64,000 nt of DNA from Mannheimia granulomatis (GCF_011455695.1 NZ_CP015030.1:1488001-1552000); one strand, 5' to 3'; positions 10,270 through 19,641 are shown, counted from the first letter of the stretch. Numbers and translations are program-made. Notes: generated by a model not told the origin, from the letters alone.

Positions 10270-11676
10270 TTATTTTGCTATTTTCTCGTTAGTAAGCAAT
10301 TTGCCTTGATATTCACCGGTTAAGGCTTCTAAGAACGACACAATTTCATTTAGCTCTGCATCGGTAAAGTCTTTATTGCTTTGGAAACGTCCCATTATGC
10401 GTACCGCTTCTTTCAAATCTTTCGCTGAAGCATCGTGGAAATAAGGTGCAGTTAATGCCACATTACGCAAAGTTGGCACTTTAAAGCGGTGCATATCAGC
10501 AGGGTCTTGAGTATGAGCATAACGACCTTGATCCGCATCCGTCATTTCGGTACCGCGAGCTTTGAAGTAATCGTCATATAAGCCCATATATTCAAAAGAT
10601 TGTCCGCCCATCAAGCTACCGGTATGACAAGTATCACATTTCGCATTTTTGAAATGCTCATAGCCTCGTTTCTGTGCCTCGGTTAATGCTGTTTGATCGC
10701 CTTTTAAGAATTTATCAAAAGCACTGTTTGGCGTTAATAAAGTCTTCTCAAATTCTGCAATCGCATCGGTTAAGTTAGCTTGCGAAATATTTGGATACAC
10801 CTCAAAGAAGCGTTTTTTGAACTCCTCATCTTGCTCAAATTTTGCCACAATCTCTTCCCAACTGTTTGAACCCATTTCAACAGGATTAGTTGGTGGACCG
10901 CCGGCTTGATCGGCTAAGGTTTTCGCACGTCCATCCCAGAACTGCCATTTATTCAAGGCAGCATTAAACACAGATGGAGCATTAATACCGCCTTTTTTAC
11001 CATGAATACCTTCTGCAACAGGTAAATTATCTACGCCACCTTGATTCAATAAATGGCAGGTATGGCATTGAATAGAACCGTCTAAAGATAAACGCCCATC
11101 AAAGTAAATTTCTTTACCTAAAGCCACTTTTTTAGGATGAGTGGGCAAGCTTTCAGGAATAGGCTGAACTAAATTTTTAGCATCCACACCCTCGGTGTTC
11201 CGCGGTAAGAAATAAGCTTTACGCTGAGCTGCAATCCAATCTAAAATCACTTTTTTCTCAGATTCATCAGGGCGAGAACTCCAATGGATATGGATATATT
11301 TCGCTGCCGGCATCTCACCATTTCGGATCACTTGCTCCAGTTTGGCTAAATCTGCTTCTGATAATTGGCTTGGATCTTTCATTCCCTCTATCATCTTATC
11401 TAAACGGAAAAAGCGATTTCCGGAAGTAATATCACTAGTGATAATTTGATTTGCTACAGGCAATTTAGCATAAGCCGGCAATTCTGCATTTGGTGTATGA
11501 CAGTACTGACAACCGTTTTTATACATTACCTGCATAACTGCTTTATGTGATTCCGGCAGTTCCGTTGCAGCTAAAAGCTTTTCTGAATTGGATTTATCAA
11601 AGTAAGCAGCATACCCCACTAAAGAAAAATAGCCGATTGCTGCAACCGCAATGCTTGAAAGAAGGAGTTTTTTCAT
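10270..11676 (-). CDS. ccp: Triheme cytochrome c peroxidase / quinol peroxidase (YhjA-like)
   Basis: 468 residues with an N-terminal signal anchor and three c-type haem sites CXXCH: CQYCH (56-60), CHTCH (about 207) and CDTCH (about 350). The classic di-haem peroxidase has two; the extra N-terminal haem domain matches E. coli YhjA and the quinol peroxidase of Aggregatibacter. It should reduce H2O2 in the periplasm with electrons from the quinone pool. The frame extends by a GTG to 11685; the ATG at 11676 has AAGGGTGG 6-13 bp upstream and starts the signal sequence. An FNR-like site lies upstream. Confidence 0.93.
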   Translation of the reverse strand: MKKLLLSSIAVAAIGYFSLVGYAAYFDKSNSEKLLAATELPESHKAVMQVMYKNGCQYCHTPNAELPAYAKLPVANQIITSDITSGNRFFRLDKMIEGMKDPSQLSEADLAKLEQVIRNGEMPAAKYIHIHWSSRPDESEKKVILDWIAAQRKAYFLPRNTEGVDAKNLVQPIPESLPTHPKKVALGKEIYFDGRLSLDGSIQCHTCHLLNQGGVDNLPVAEGIHGKKGGINAPSVFNAALNKWQFWDGRAKTLADQAGGPPTNPVEMGSNSWEEIVAKFEQDEEFKKRFFEVYPNISQANLTDAIAEFEKTLLTPNSAFDKFLKGDQTALTEAQKRGYEHFKNAKCDTCHTGSLMGGQSFEYMGLYDDYFKARGTEMTDADQGRYAHTQDPADMHRFKVPTLRNVALTAPYFHDASAKDLKEAVRIMGRFQSNKDFTDAELNEIVSFLEALTGEYQGKLLTNEKIAK

Positions 11677-11718
11677 AATAACCACCCTTAATAATTAAAA
11701 CTAGGTATAAGGGTGTTC

Positions 11719-11760
11719 ATTATTAACAAAAAGTGAATATGATAGTTTGAGCAAGATCAA
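11719..11760 (-). promoter_or_regulatory. FNR-like operator and class II promoter of the triheme peroxidase
   Basis: TTGAGCAAGATCAA at 11747-11760 matches the FNR consensus TTGAT-N4-ATCAA at nine of ten specified positions. A TAATAAT -10 element lies at 11719-11725 on the minus strand. If transcription starts near 11712, the site centre is at about -41.5, the class II activation position. This fits oxygen-limited induction, as known for E. coli yhjA. Confidence 0.7.
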
Positions 11761-11862
11761 TAGATCTGATTTATTTAAACTATGATAATAAGAGGTAAAA
11801 CTTAGCTTAAAATATAAATAAAGGTAAAAATCTGCAAAATTTTCAGAAAATATAACCGCTTG

Positions 11863-13020
11863 TTATTTCTCAATTTTTCTTAACAGATTCCAATAAGCAT
11901 AAACCATCACCCCAAACATTATAAGTAAATAAACCGGCAGCAGTTGAATGCCAATCACACTTGCAATTAGCCCAAACAGCGGGGGTAAAGCTAACACGCC
12001 GATATAAGCACTCGCCATTTGAATGCCGATGACCGATTGTGATATTTCTTTCCCGAAAAAATCCGGAGTAGAATGGATAAAGCAAGGGTAAATCGGTGCA
12101 CAACCTAGCCCGATAATAATCAAGCTGATCAAAGTTATATATTTACCAAGAGGTAAAAAGAGAATGACGATACCGACTAAAATCAGGCTAAAGCCAAGTT
12201 TGATCATTTGATGGTTTTTGAGTTTGAACGTAAGAAAACCGCTCACAGCCCTGCCCACGGTAATGCCGATAAAAAACAAGCTACCAAAAGCAGCGGCTTG
12301 TTCGACCGCAGCATCTTTTGCCAACACAAAATAACTACTCGCCCATAAGCCGGCAGTTTGTTCCACGCCACAGTAGCCAATAAAGGCTAACACGCCATAC
12401 TTCACTCCGGGGATTTTTATCACTTCTCGCAGCGGTAACGGAGCAGCAGATGGTTCTGAATATGCCGCCTGTTGACGATCTTTCCAAAGCGGCAGCGATA
12501 AAAATAACACTATCGTCAAACTTAATTGGAACAACGAAATGTAAAAATAGCCCGAATCCCAACCTTTGCCATGCAGTAAGGCAATACCCAAAATATGCGG
12601 TCCAAGTGATGCACCTACTCCCCACATACAATGTAGCCAGCTCATATGGCGGCTAGCATAATTAAGCGCGACATAATGATTTAACGCTGCATCCACCGCA
12701 CCGGCCCCAAAGCCATAAGGAATCGCCCAAAGACAAAGCATCCCAAAAGAGCTACTGATAGAAAATCCCCATAAACCTAAGGCAGTTAAAGCTACACTAA
12801 TCACCATCAACTTGCCTGTCCCCAAGTGATAGGTCAGTTTTTGCGACATCAGACTCGAAGAGATCGTGCCAATTGACATAATCACAGACAGCATGCCTGC
12901 ATAAGAAAGCGGTACCGAAAGCTGTTGATGCATAGAAGGCCAAGCCGCCCCTAAAATCGCATCAGGCAAGCCAAGGCTGATGAAAGAGAGGTAAATGATT
13001 GCTAAAAGAAGATTTGCCAT
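11863..13020 (-). CDS. MFS transporter, fucose-permease (FHS/FucP)-like
   Basis: 385-residue polytopic protein with about 12 hydrophobic helices. The N-terminus contains SLGLPDAILGAAWPSMHQQL, and the middle carries the YGFGAGAVDAALN segment typical of the FucP-like subgroup. Substrate unknown; no sugar catabolic genes adjoin. Its stop codon abuts an inverted uptake word (11855-11863). Flanked by the peroxidase (same strand, separated by a promoter) and putP. Confidence 0.78.
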   Translation of the reverse strand: MANLLLAIIYLSFISLGLPDAILGAAWPSMHQQLSVPLSYAGMLSVIMSIGTISSSLMSQKLTYHLGTGKLMVISVALTALGLWGFSISSSFGMLCLWAIPYGFGAGAVDAALNHYVALNYASRHMSWLHCMWGVGASLGPHILGIALLHGKGWDSGYFYISLFQLSLTIVLFLSLPLWKDRQQAAYSEPSAAPLPLREVIKIPGVKYGVLAFIGYCGVEQTAGLWASSYFVLAKDAAVEQAAAFGSLFFIGITVGRAVSGFLTFKLKNHQMIKLGFSLILVGIVILFLPLGKYITLISLIIIGLGCAPIYPCFIHSTPDFFGKEISQSVIGIQMASAYIGVLALPPLFGLIASVIGIQLLPVYLLIMFGVMVYAYWNLLRKIEK

Positions 13021-13061
13021 AGGTTTAACAAGCGGTTAATTTTCTCGAATTTTTTGCAAAT

Positions 13062-13090
13062 AAAAAGTGGCTTATTGTAAGCCACTTTTT
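13062..13090 (-). terminator. putP: Terminator of putP
   Basis: AAAAAGTGGCTTA/TAAGCCACTTTTT, 13-bp stem with a 3-nt loop, starting 4 bp beyond the putP stop. A/T runs at both ends allow function in either direction. Confidence 0.85.
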
Positions 13091-13093
13091 ATA

Positions 13094-14608
13094 TTATTTT
13101 ACTTCATCCAAATATGCTTTATTCGCACGGTCGAAAGTATCTAAAATTGCTTGATTCGGTTGTGGTGTTAAGAGAGAAACCACCACAATCATCACCATTG
13201 CACTGATAAAGCCCGGAATCATTGAGTAAATTTCAGGAAGATTAAATTGAGCGGTAATATCCCCCCAGAAATGCACGATTAACGCTCCTGTGAGCATACC
13301 TGCCACAGCTCCAAAGCCATTCATACGTCTCCAGAAGAGAGAAAGTAATACCACAGGCCCGAATGCTGAACCGAAACCTGCCCACGCGTTACGTACTAAA
13401 CCAAATACTTTGCTTTCAGGGTCTTGGGCAATGTAAATAGCAAGCGCTGCAACTGCAAGTACCATCAAACGGCTTAACCAAACTAATTCTTTATCGGTCG
13501 CTTTAGGGCGTAAAATACCTTTATATAAATCTTCGGTGATCGCACTTGAGCAAATCAGCAATTGTGCAGAAAGGGTACTCATTACCGCAGCTAAAATAGC
13601 TGATAATAAAATACCTGCCACCCAAGGATTGAATAATAATTTCGCTAACTCAATAAAAACTTGCTCCGGATTTTGACTAACGGTGCCCACTTTTTCAGGA
13701 TTACCAAAGAAATAAGCCATACCAAAATAGCCAATGCCTATCGCCCCCACTAAACAGATAATCATCCAAGTCATACTAATGCGACGGGCATTCTCTAGTG
13801 ATCTCACACTTTCTGCCGCCATAAAGCGTACGACAATATGTGGCTGACCAAAATAACCTAAGCCCCATGCCATTAAGCTGATAATGCCTAACACACTGGC
13901 ACCGGTAAAGATATCATTATAATCTTTTTGTGCCATTTCACCTGCTTGGCTGATTAATGCCTGCATTTCATCAAAACCGCCAAGGTTATACATTACAAAT
14001 AGCGGTGTTAAAATTAAAGCAAACAGCATTAATGAAGCTTGGATAGTATCTGTCCAACTTACTGCAAGGAAACCACCGATAAAAGTATAGAGAATGGTAG
14101 CAATAGCACCGTACCAAATCGCTTGATGATAAGGTAAACCAAACAGGTTCTCAAACACTCTAGCACCAGCAACTACGCCTGAGGCACAGTAAATTGCAAA
14201 AAACAGTAAAAAAATGACCGCTGATAAAATTTTAATTAAGCGGGTTTTATCGCCAAAACGGTTGTGAAAATACTCAGGTAAAGTTAAAGCATCACCACTG
14301 TGTTCGGTGTGTGAACGTAAACGTCCTGCTACCAATTTCCAGTTCAAATAGGCACCGATAGTCAAACCGATTGCAATCCACCCTTCAATCAAACCGCCGG
14401 CATAAACTGCCCCCGGCAGCCCCATTAACAGCCATCCAGACATATCCGAAGCACCTGCAGAAAGTGCAGTAACAAAGCTACCTAGACGGCGACCACCTAA
14501 AATATAGTCTGAAAGATTATTAGTTACACGATAGGCAATAAAACCAATTGCAATCATGCCTAAAATATAGACAACAAACATTATTGTTGTTGGATCAAAA
14601 ACAAACAT
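13094..14608 (-). CDS. putP: Sodium/proline symporter
   Basis: 504 residues with about 13 transmembrane segments of the solute:sodium symporter (SSS) family. It contains SAGASDMSGWLLMGLPGA near residue 50, the conserved Na+/proline binding segment of PutP. It imports proline across the inner membrane using the Na+ gradient. AAGGA sits 8-12 bp ahead of the ATG at 14608. No putA dehydrogenase gene is in the window. The upstream IclR gene ends 126 bp away after a weak hairpin. Confidence 0.93.
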   Translation of the reverse strand: MFVFDPTTIMFVVYILGMIAIGFIAYRVTNNLSDYILGGRRLGSFVTALSAGASDMSGWLLMGLPGAVYAGGLIEGWIAIGLTIGAYLNWKLVAGRLRSHTEHSGDALTLPEYFHNRFGDKTRLIKILSAVIFLLFFAIYCASGVVAGARVFENLFGLPYHQAIWYGAIATILYTFIGGFLAVSWTDTIQASLMLFALILTPLFVMYNLGGFDEMQALISQAGEMAQKDYNDIFTGASVLGIISLMAWGLGYFGQPHIVVRFMAAESVRSLENARRISMTWMIICLVGAIGIGYFGMAYFFGNPEKVGTVSQNPEQVFIELAKLLFNPWVAGILLSAILAAVMSTLSAQLLICSSAITEDLYKGILRPKATDKELVWLSRLMVLAVAALAIYIAQDPESKVFGLVRNAWAGFGSAFGPVVLLSLFWRRMNGFGAVAGMLTGALIVHFWGDITAQFNLPEIYSMIPGFISAMVMIVVVSLLTPQPNQAILDTFDRANKAYLDEVK

Positions 14609-14707
14609 TGATGATTCCTTAGATTTTGTTGATATTTTATAAAGGGAAGAAGATTACCTGAAATAATCAAAATGGCAACACTTAACCTGTGTTTTTTATC
14701 GAAATGT

Positions 14708-14729
14708 GGGGAATAGTTACCTATTCCCG
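14708..14729 (-). terminator. Hairpin after the IclR regulator gene (weak terminator)
   Basis: GGGAATAG/CTATTCCC, eight-base stem with a 4-nt loop just past the regulator's stop. The minus-strand tail is not a clean T-run, so termination may be partial and could allow read-through into putP. Confidence 0.45.
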
Positions 14730-14734
14730 CAAAA

Positions 14735-15523
14735 TTATCGCCCACCCAATTCAGCAGAAATATTATCGGCCGTTTCTTGAATTGCCGGCAGTAAATTATC
14801 CAGCCCAAGCTGATTTAAACGAGCGGTAGAAAGTGAAACAGACACTGCATAATGCACTTTTTGTTGATGATCAAAAATCGGACAAGCAATACAAGATACA
14901 CCCAATTCATTTTCCTCTGCATCCATCGCAAACCCCTTTTCCCGAATAGCGGCAAGCTCTTTTTTCATTCCTTCAATAGTCGTAATCGTATTGACAGTAA
15001 GGGGCTGGATGACGGCCGATTTTTCTTGCCAATATTGAGGAATATACTCTGCCGACCCATAAGTTAAAAACAGTTTTCCCATTGCAGAACAATAGAGCTG
15101 CACTCGCTGTCCAATATAGGCTCGTGTTCGCATCAGTCCTGTAGTTGCTTCAAGTTTATTTATTAGAATTGCCTCGTCTTTCTCACGCATAGAAAAATTG
15201 ACGGTTTCCCCTAATTTGAGATTTAGAGCCTCTAAATGTGGAGCTGCAATATGCAAAATATTAATCGAACTTAAGGCTCTTTGCCCAATTGCCAAACATT
15301 TTGTCGTTAGGCGATAACTTCCCATAGTTGGCGCCGGGCGAACATAACCTTCTTGCTGCAAGCCTTGTAATAATCGGTGAACAGTGCTCTTATTCAGCCC
15401 GGATAATTCCGCTAAATGCGCCAGCGGACAGCCATTAGGGAACTTAGCCAGAAGTTCTAACAGGGTTAAGCCTCGAATTAAACTTTGATTCCCTGTTGAT
15501 TCCTTTTCTTTTTTTTCTTTCAT
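14735..15523 (-). CDS. IclR-family transcriptional regulator, YiaJ/PlaR-like
   Basis: 262 residues. An N-terminal winged helix (about residues 8-70, with GLNKSTVHRLLQGLQ as the recognition part) is followed by a C-terminal IclR effector domain (NELGVSCIA motif). The helix-turn-helix and GSYRLTTK segment closely match my memory of E. coli YiaJ (PlaR), repressor of the yiaK-S diketogulonate operon. No such operon is here. The frame runs upstream to 15565, inside fau; the ATG at 15523 overlaps the fau stop (ATGA), indicating coupling. Confidence 0.82.
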   Translation of the reverse strand: MKEKKEKESTGNQSLIRGLTLLELLAKFPNGCPLAHLAELSGLNKSTVHRLLQGLQQEGYVRPAPTMGSYRLTTKCLAIGQRALSSINILHIAAPHLEALNLKLGETVNFSMREKDEAILINKLEATTGLMRTRAYIGQRVQLYCSAMGKLFLTYGSAEYIPQYWQEKSAVIQPLTVNTITTIEGMKKELAAIREKGFAMDAEENELGVSCIACPIFDHQQKVHYAVSVSLSTARLNQLGLDNLLPAIQETADNISAELGGR

Positions 15524-16098
15524 GTTGATACTCCCAAAATTATATGGTCTAGCGGCACATCCCAACTCTCAATAGGTAATTGTTCAACTTGCTGGCATTG
15601 GTGTGCCAGACCTACACTAATCACATTCTTGGTTTGTGCAAGGGTTCTATCGTAAAAACCGCCCCCCATACCAAGGCGGTTTCCAGCTTTGTCACAAGCA
15701 ACTAAAGGGGTGAAAATCATCTCCAATTCAGGCAATGGCAGCACATTTCTTACATCTAAAACAGGTTCTTGAATACCCAAGCGGTTAATTTTTAACGAAG
15801 TTTTGCAATTGTAATTTAAAAATAATAATTGACCGCTTGTAAAAGGATGCAATACAGGAAGATACAGTTTTTTTCCTTGAACAAGAAGCTGTTCCATTAA
15901 AGGTTGGGGAGAAATTTCGCCATTAAAGGGCAAATAAAATGCAATATGCGAGGCTTGGTACGATTCAATAAGTGAAATGGCTTGAGGAATAATAGATTGC
16001 GCAGCTTGCAACTGCTGTTTTGAAGTTAACGCTTGGCGTTTAAGCCGCATAGATTGCCGTAATTGACGACGAAGATCGGTAACAGTTGATAAATTCAT
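15520..16098 (-). CDS. fau: 5-formyltetrahydrofolate cyclo-ligase
   Basis: 192-residue enzyme converting 5-formyl-THF to 5,10-methenyl-THF with ATP. The C-terminal signature GNRLGMGGGFYDRTL is intact. The open frame continues to 16224, but that extension reads through the 6S RNA gene. The ATG at 16098 begins the usual N-terminus (TDLRRQLRQSMRLKRQAL). Position directly downstream of 6S RNA is the conserved ssrS-ygfA arrangement. It overlaps the regulator gene by 4 bp. Confidence 0.93.
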   Translation of the reverse strand: MNLSTVTDLRRQLRQSMRLKRQALTSKQQLQAAQSIIPQAISLIESYQASHIAFYLPFNGEISPQPLMEQLLVQGKKLYLPVLHPFTSGQLLFLNYNCKTSLKINRLGIQEPVLDVRNVLPLPELEMIFTPLVACDKAGNRLGMGGGFYDRTLAQTKNVISVGLAHQCQQVEQLPIESWDVPLDHIILGVST

Positions 16099-16100
16099 AT

Positions 16101-16290
16101 AAAGACCCGAGATGCCGCTACCAGTAATGGTCCTTGAACCAGTCGGTTCAAGGGAGTCAAACTTAACTGCTTTTAGGCTTCTTACTCTAGGCTTTTGGCT
16201 CAAGGTAAGCTTGCTCACCAGCATTAGATGTCCGACTCAAAGTTTCAAATTATCGGCTCAGGGACGTAACTTGTAACGCACACCCCAGGC
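16101..16290 (-). ncRNA. ssrS: 6S RNA
   Basis: About 190 nt between zapA and fau on the minus strand, the conserved location. Reading the minus strand I see the 6S landmarks in order: CCTGGGGTG, CCCTGAGCCGATA, TGGTGAGCAAGCTT, the TTGAACC...GGTTCAAGG hairpin and GCGGCATCTCGGG. The 5' and 3' ends pair (CCUGGGGUG with CAUCUCGGG, using G-U pairs). A TATAAA box at 16295-16300 precedes the 5' end. 6S binds sigma70 RNA polymerase and dampens transcription in stationary phase. The ends are estimated to within a few bases. Confidence 0.93.
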
Positions 16291-16398
16291 AAGATTTATA
16301 GTAACGGAATTTAATACATTTTCCTAGTGTTCAATAAAATAAAATTTCAAATTCTAGACTTTTTAGCCTTATTCCTAATCAATTAGATGAAAAATCAA

Positions 16399-16689
16399 CT
16401 AGTTGGATTGAAATTTTCCGAGTGAGTTATCTAATTGTTCAATACAAGCAACCAATACATTTTTATTCTCCGCATTTTGACGCTGCGCTTGCTCTAATTC
16501 ATAATTCAGATTAAGTGCAACTATCGCCAGCACTTTTTCAAGTTGAATAATACCGGACTGCTCTTTTAATGTCGCTACACGCTCTTCCAAACGCTGAGCA
16601 GAAGCCAGTAAATTTTCTTGTTGGTCTGGAGGGCATTGCAAGCGTAAAACCTGTCCAAAAATCTGTAATTCGATATTATTTGCCGACAT
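16399..16689 (-). CDS. zapA: Cell division protein ZapA
   Basis: 96 residues. An N-terminal globular part (IELQIFGQVLRLQCP) is followed by a C-terminal helix that forms a coiled-coil dimer (LNLNYELEQAQRQ). ZapA bundles FtsZ filaments at the septal ring. It lies immediately upstream of 6S RNA and diverges from ygfB, as in enterobacteria. Confidence 0.92.
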   Translation of the reverse strand: MSANNIELQIFGQVLRLQCPPDQQENLLASAQRLEERVATLKEQSGIIQLEKVLAIVALNLNYELEQAQRQNAENKNVLVACIEQLDNSLGKFQSN

Positions 16690-16768
16690 AAATACGAAAT
16701 CCTCACTTAAGGTCTAAAATTTTTGCTATATTATGCCATTCTTTAGCAAAATCACAAATAACACAATT

Positions 16769-17326
16769 ATGGCTATTAACACCTCTAACGAATTTAAACA
16801 ACTTATTACTCAATTACAGATTGAATATACACCCGCTGAATTTCATGGTTTTTTATGTGGATTAATTGCAGGCGGTATTCAAGATGATTCTTGGAAAACA
16901 CTTACCTATCAATTTACCAATGATGGCCATGCTTTTTCGGTCGCTCCATTACAAACCTTAAGCGAATTTTATCAACAATTAACCGAGAGTTTTACTGAAG
17001 CGAACCCGTTATTTTCCCTTTGGTTACCAGAAAATGAAGAGGATGGCTTTGCACTTGCTGATGGCATTTCTGAATGGACAAACAACTTCTTACTAGGCTT
17101 GGGCGTATCTCAACCTAGATTGCAACAAGAAACAGAAGAAGTTGGCGAAGCTATTGATGATTTAGATGAAATCGCAAAATTAGGTTACAATGACGATGAT
17201 AATAACGAAGAACTGCTCGAAGCAGGCGAAGAAGTGTTAGAATACTTACGTGTGTTAGCACTATTCTTACATAGCCATTTTGCATTAGGTGTGGCAGCTT
17301 CAGAGGAAAAACCACAATTACACTAA
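16769..17326 (+). CDS. ygfB: UPF0149 family protein YgfB
   Basis: 185-residue acidic helical protein. The segment YTPAEFHGFLCGLIAGG near the N-terminus is the UPF0149 hallmark, with a glutamate/aspartate-rich C-terminal half. Molecular function is poorly known. The frame opens at 16733, but a TATATT promoter box overlaps that ATG, which would make it leaderless. The ATG at 16769 gives the family N-terminus, though without a strong ribosome site. Confidence 0.85.
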   Translation: MAINTSNEFKQLITQLQIEYTPAEFHGFLCGLIAGGIQDDSWKTLTYQFTNDGHAFSVAPLQTLSEFYQQLTESFTEANPLFSLWLPENEEDGFALADGISEWTNNFLLGLGVSQPRLQQETEEVGEAIDDLDEIAKLGYNDDDNNEELLEAGEEVLEYLRVLALFLHSHFALGVAASEEKPQLH

Positions 17327-17339
17327 ATCTACACTAGAT

Positions 17340-17359
17340 GGGGGAATCACTATTCCCCA
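17340..17359 (+). terminator. Hairpin after ygfB
   Basis: GGGGAAT/ATTCCCC with a 4-nt loop, 14 bp after the ygfB stop. It lacks a T-run, so termination strength is doubtful. Confidence 0.4.
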
Positions 17360-17431
17360 TACCAATTAAATTAGATGCAAAATTTTCAAGAAAAATAACC
17401 GCTTGCATAATCAAAATTAAAGGAAAAAACG

Positions 17432-18496
17432 ATGTCACAATTAAAAAATGATCGCTATTTAAAAGCCCTATTGCGTGAACCTGTGGATATGACACCCGTT
17501 TGGATGATGCGTCAAGCAGGACGTTATCTACCGGAATATAAAGCTACTCGTGCCGTTGCCGGTGATTTCATGTCTTTATGCCGTAATGCAGAGTTAGCTT
17601 GCGAAGTGACGTTACAGCCCTTACGCCGTTATGATTTAGATGCGGCTATTTTATTTTCCGATATCTTAACTATTCCCGATGCAATGGGCTTAGGCTTAAC
17701 ATTTGGTGCCGGTGAAGGGCCTAAATTTGCACACCCTGTATCAAGCCTATCTGATGTAAAAAACTTGCCGATTCCTGATCCGGAAGGCGAATTACAATAT
17801 GTCATGAACGCTGTTCGCACCATTCGCCGAGAGCTAAAAGGTGAAGTGCCATTAATCGGTTTTTCCGGTAGCCCTTGGACACTAGCGACTTATATGGTTG
17901 AAGGCGGTTCAAGCAAAGCCTTTACTAAAATCAAAAAAATGATGTATGCCGACCCACAAATTCTACATAAATTACTGGATAAATTAGCTGATAGCGTAAT
18001 TTTATACCTTAACGCTCAAATCAAAGCCGGAGCCCAAGCCGTGATGGTGTTTGATACTTGGGGCGGTGTATTGGCTCACAAAGATTATGAAGAATTTTCA
18101 CTACGCTATATGCACAAAATCGTGGATGGATTAATTCGTGAAAATGAAGGGCGTAAAGTACCGGTTACCCTCTTCACTAAAGGTGGTGGTTTGTGGCTGG
18201 AAAAAATGGCAGAAACAGGTTGTGATGCCTTAGGCTTAGATTGGACAGTCGATATTGCTGACGCCCGTCGCCGTGTGGGTAACAAAGTAGCTTTACAAGG
18301 TAATATGGATCCAGGTGTACTTTATGCAAACCCAAAACGCATTGAACAAGAAGTGAAAAATATTCTTGCCGGCTTCGGTAACGGTAGTGGTCACGTCTTT
18401 AATCTCGGACATGGCATTCACCTTGATGTGCCGGTAGAAAGCCCGAAAGTATTTGTGGATGCTATCCATAACTTCTCTAAGCCGTATCATAAATAA
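17432..18496 (+). CDS. hemE: Uroporphyrinogen decarboxylase
   Basis: 354 residues, full length. The enzyme removes four carboxyl groups from uroporphyrinogen III to give coproporphyrinogen III in haem synthesis. [15 protein letters not shown] near the N-terminus and the [13 protein letters not shown] segment are the two family signatures. AAAGGAAAAAACG precedes the ATG. It begins the hemE-yjaG-hupA run, which mirrors the E. coli order (minus nfi). Confidence 0.96.
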   Translation: MSQLKNDRYLKALLREPVDMTPVWMMRQAGRYLPEYKATRAVAGDFMSLCRNAELACEVTLQPLRRYDLDAAILFSDILTIPDAMGLGLTFGAGEGPKFAHPVSSLSDVKNLPIPDPEGELQYVMNAVRTIRRELKGEVPLIGFSGSPWTLATYMVEGGSSKAFTKIKKMMYADPQILHKLLDKLADSVILYLNAQIKAGAQAVMVFDTWGGVLAHKDYEEFSLRYMHKIVDGLIRENEGRKVPVTLFTKGGGLWLEKMAETGCDALGLDWTVDIADARRRVGNKVALQGNMDPGVLYANPKRIEQEVKNILAGFGNGSGHVFNLGHGIHLDVPVESPKVFVDAIHNFSKPYHK

Positions 18497-18500
18497 TCTT

Positions 18501-18563
18501 ACAAGCGGTCGAAAATCAGCAATTTTTTGCACATGTAAAAATCTAGATGTTTTTGACCGCTTG
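18501..18563 (+). repeat. Inverted uptake-word pair between hemE and yjaG
   Basis: CAAGCGGTC at one end and GACCGCTTG at the other, with A4/T4 extensions. They enclose about 36 nt including TTTTTTGCA. It could fold into a stem-loop that reduces read-through from hemE, but has no T-tail. Confidence 0.6.
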
Positions 18564-18581
18564 CACTTATAAGGAAACAAT

Positions 18582-19172
18582 ATGCGAAATCCGATTCATA
18601 AACGTATGGAACGCTTTGAACCTTGGCAAAACCTTACCTTTATGGCATGCCTTTGTGAAAGGATGTACCCTAATTATCAACTTTTTTGCGAAGTAACCGA
18701 GCAAGGCGATAAAGCAAAAATTTTCCAAAATATTTTGAATTTGGTATGGGAATATCTAACTGTAAAAGGGGTTAAAATCAACTTTGATAATCAACTGGAA
18801 AAATTAGAAGAGATTATTCCGGATGTAAACGATTATGAGTTTTTCGGTGTTTTACCTGCACAAGAAGCCTGTGAAGCACTTTCTGAATTACTCCACAGTA
18901 TTATTGCCGGTTCAACATTAGAGCAAGCTATACGAATCAGCCAAATTTCTCTTGGAACAGTAGCCAGCTATTTGGAAATGCAGCAAGAAAAAGAACTCAA
19001 TGATCAAGAATTGAAAAATGCTTCTGAAATCCAAGAAGAGCTAGATGTGCAATGGCAAATCTACCGTTTATTGAATGAGTGTGAAAAACGTGATCTCGAT
19101 CTCATTTTTGGCTTAAAGGATGAAATTCGTGCAAGTGGCATTAGCAATATCGGGTTAAATATTAACCAATAA
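18582..19172 (+). CDS. yjaG: DUF416 family protein YjaG
   Basis: 196 residues, mostly helical and acidic. The start (RMERFEPWQNLTFMACLCERMYPNY) and the FFGVLPAQEACEAL region match E. coli YjaG as I recall it, and its place between hemE and hupA is conserved. No known catalytic motif and no signal peptide; function unknown. TAAGGA lies about 9 bp ahead of the ATG. Confidence 0.86.
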   Translation: MRNPIHKRMERFEPWQNLTFMACLCERMYPNYQLFCEVTEQGDKAKIFQNILNLVWEYLTVKGVKINFDNQLEKLEEIIPDVNDYEFFGVLPAQEACEALSELLHSIIAGSTLEQAIRISQISLGTVASYLEMQQEKELNDQELKNASEIQEELDVQWQIYRLLNECEKRDLDLIFGLKDEIRASGISNIGLNINQ

Positions 19173-19308
19173 CATAAATATTTACAAAATCTTGCTTAAT
19201 AACTCTTTGAGAAATCTCAACTTTGAATTAAGCTATGGTAAGGTTTAAAAGAACTTATCAGACGTTTTACGTCATTTATTAAAAACACATATCTTAGAGG
19301 ATAAAACT

Positions 19309-19581
19309 ATGAACAAAACTGAGTTAATCGATGCTATCGCAGCAGGTGCAAACTTAACGAAGAAAGATGCTAAAGCTGCATTAGAAGCAACTCTTGATGC
19401 AATTTCTGCAAGCTTAAAAGCAGGTGATGCTGTTCAATTAATCGGCTTCGGTACTTTTAAAGTAAATGAGCGTAAAGCACGTACTGGTCGCAACCCAAAA
19501 ACTGGTGAAGAGATCAAAATTGCTGCAGCAAAAGTACCTGCATTCGTTTCAGGTAAAGCATTAAAAGACTTAGTAAAATAA
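19309..19581 (+). CDS. hupA: DNA-binding protein HU (HU-alpha type)
   Basis: 90 residues. The beta-arm signature [12 protein letters not shown] that inserts into the DNA minor groove is intact, and the N-terminal [11 protein letters not shown] is typical. HU dimers bend and compact DNA. TTAGAGGA is the ribosome site. A strong bidirectional terminator follows. The context hemE-yjaG-hupA supports naming it hupA rather than hupB. Confidence 0.95.
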   Translation: MNKTELIDAIAAGANLTKKDAKAALEATLDAISASLKAGDAVQLIGFGTFKVNERKARTGRNPKTGEEIKIAAAKVPAFVSGKALKDLVK

Positions 19582-19607
19582 TTCTTTTAAAGAATATGAA
19601 AAAGAAA

Positions 19608-19635
19608 AGCCTAGATAAATTATCTAGGCTTTTTT
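19608..19635. terminator. Bidirectional terminator between hupA and thyA
   Basis: AGCCTAGATA/TATCTAGGCT stem with a 3-nt loop. It is preceded by A-runs and followed by T-runs, serving the two convergent genes. Confidence 0.9.
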
Positions 19636-19641
19636 CTTTAG

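Noticed and set aside
16099-16224. N-terminal extension of fau by 42 codons
   Set aside because: The extension reads through the 6S RNA sequence; the conserved fau N-terminus begins at 16098.
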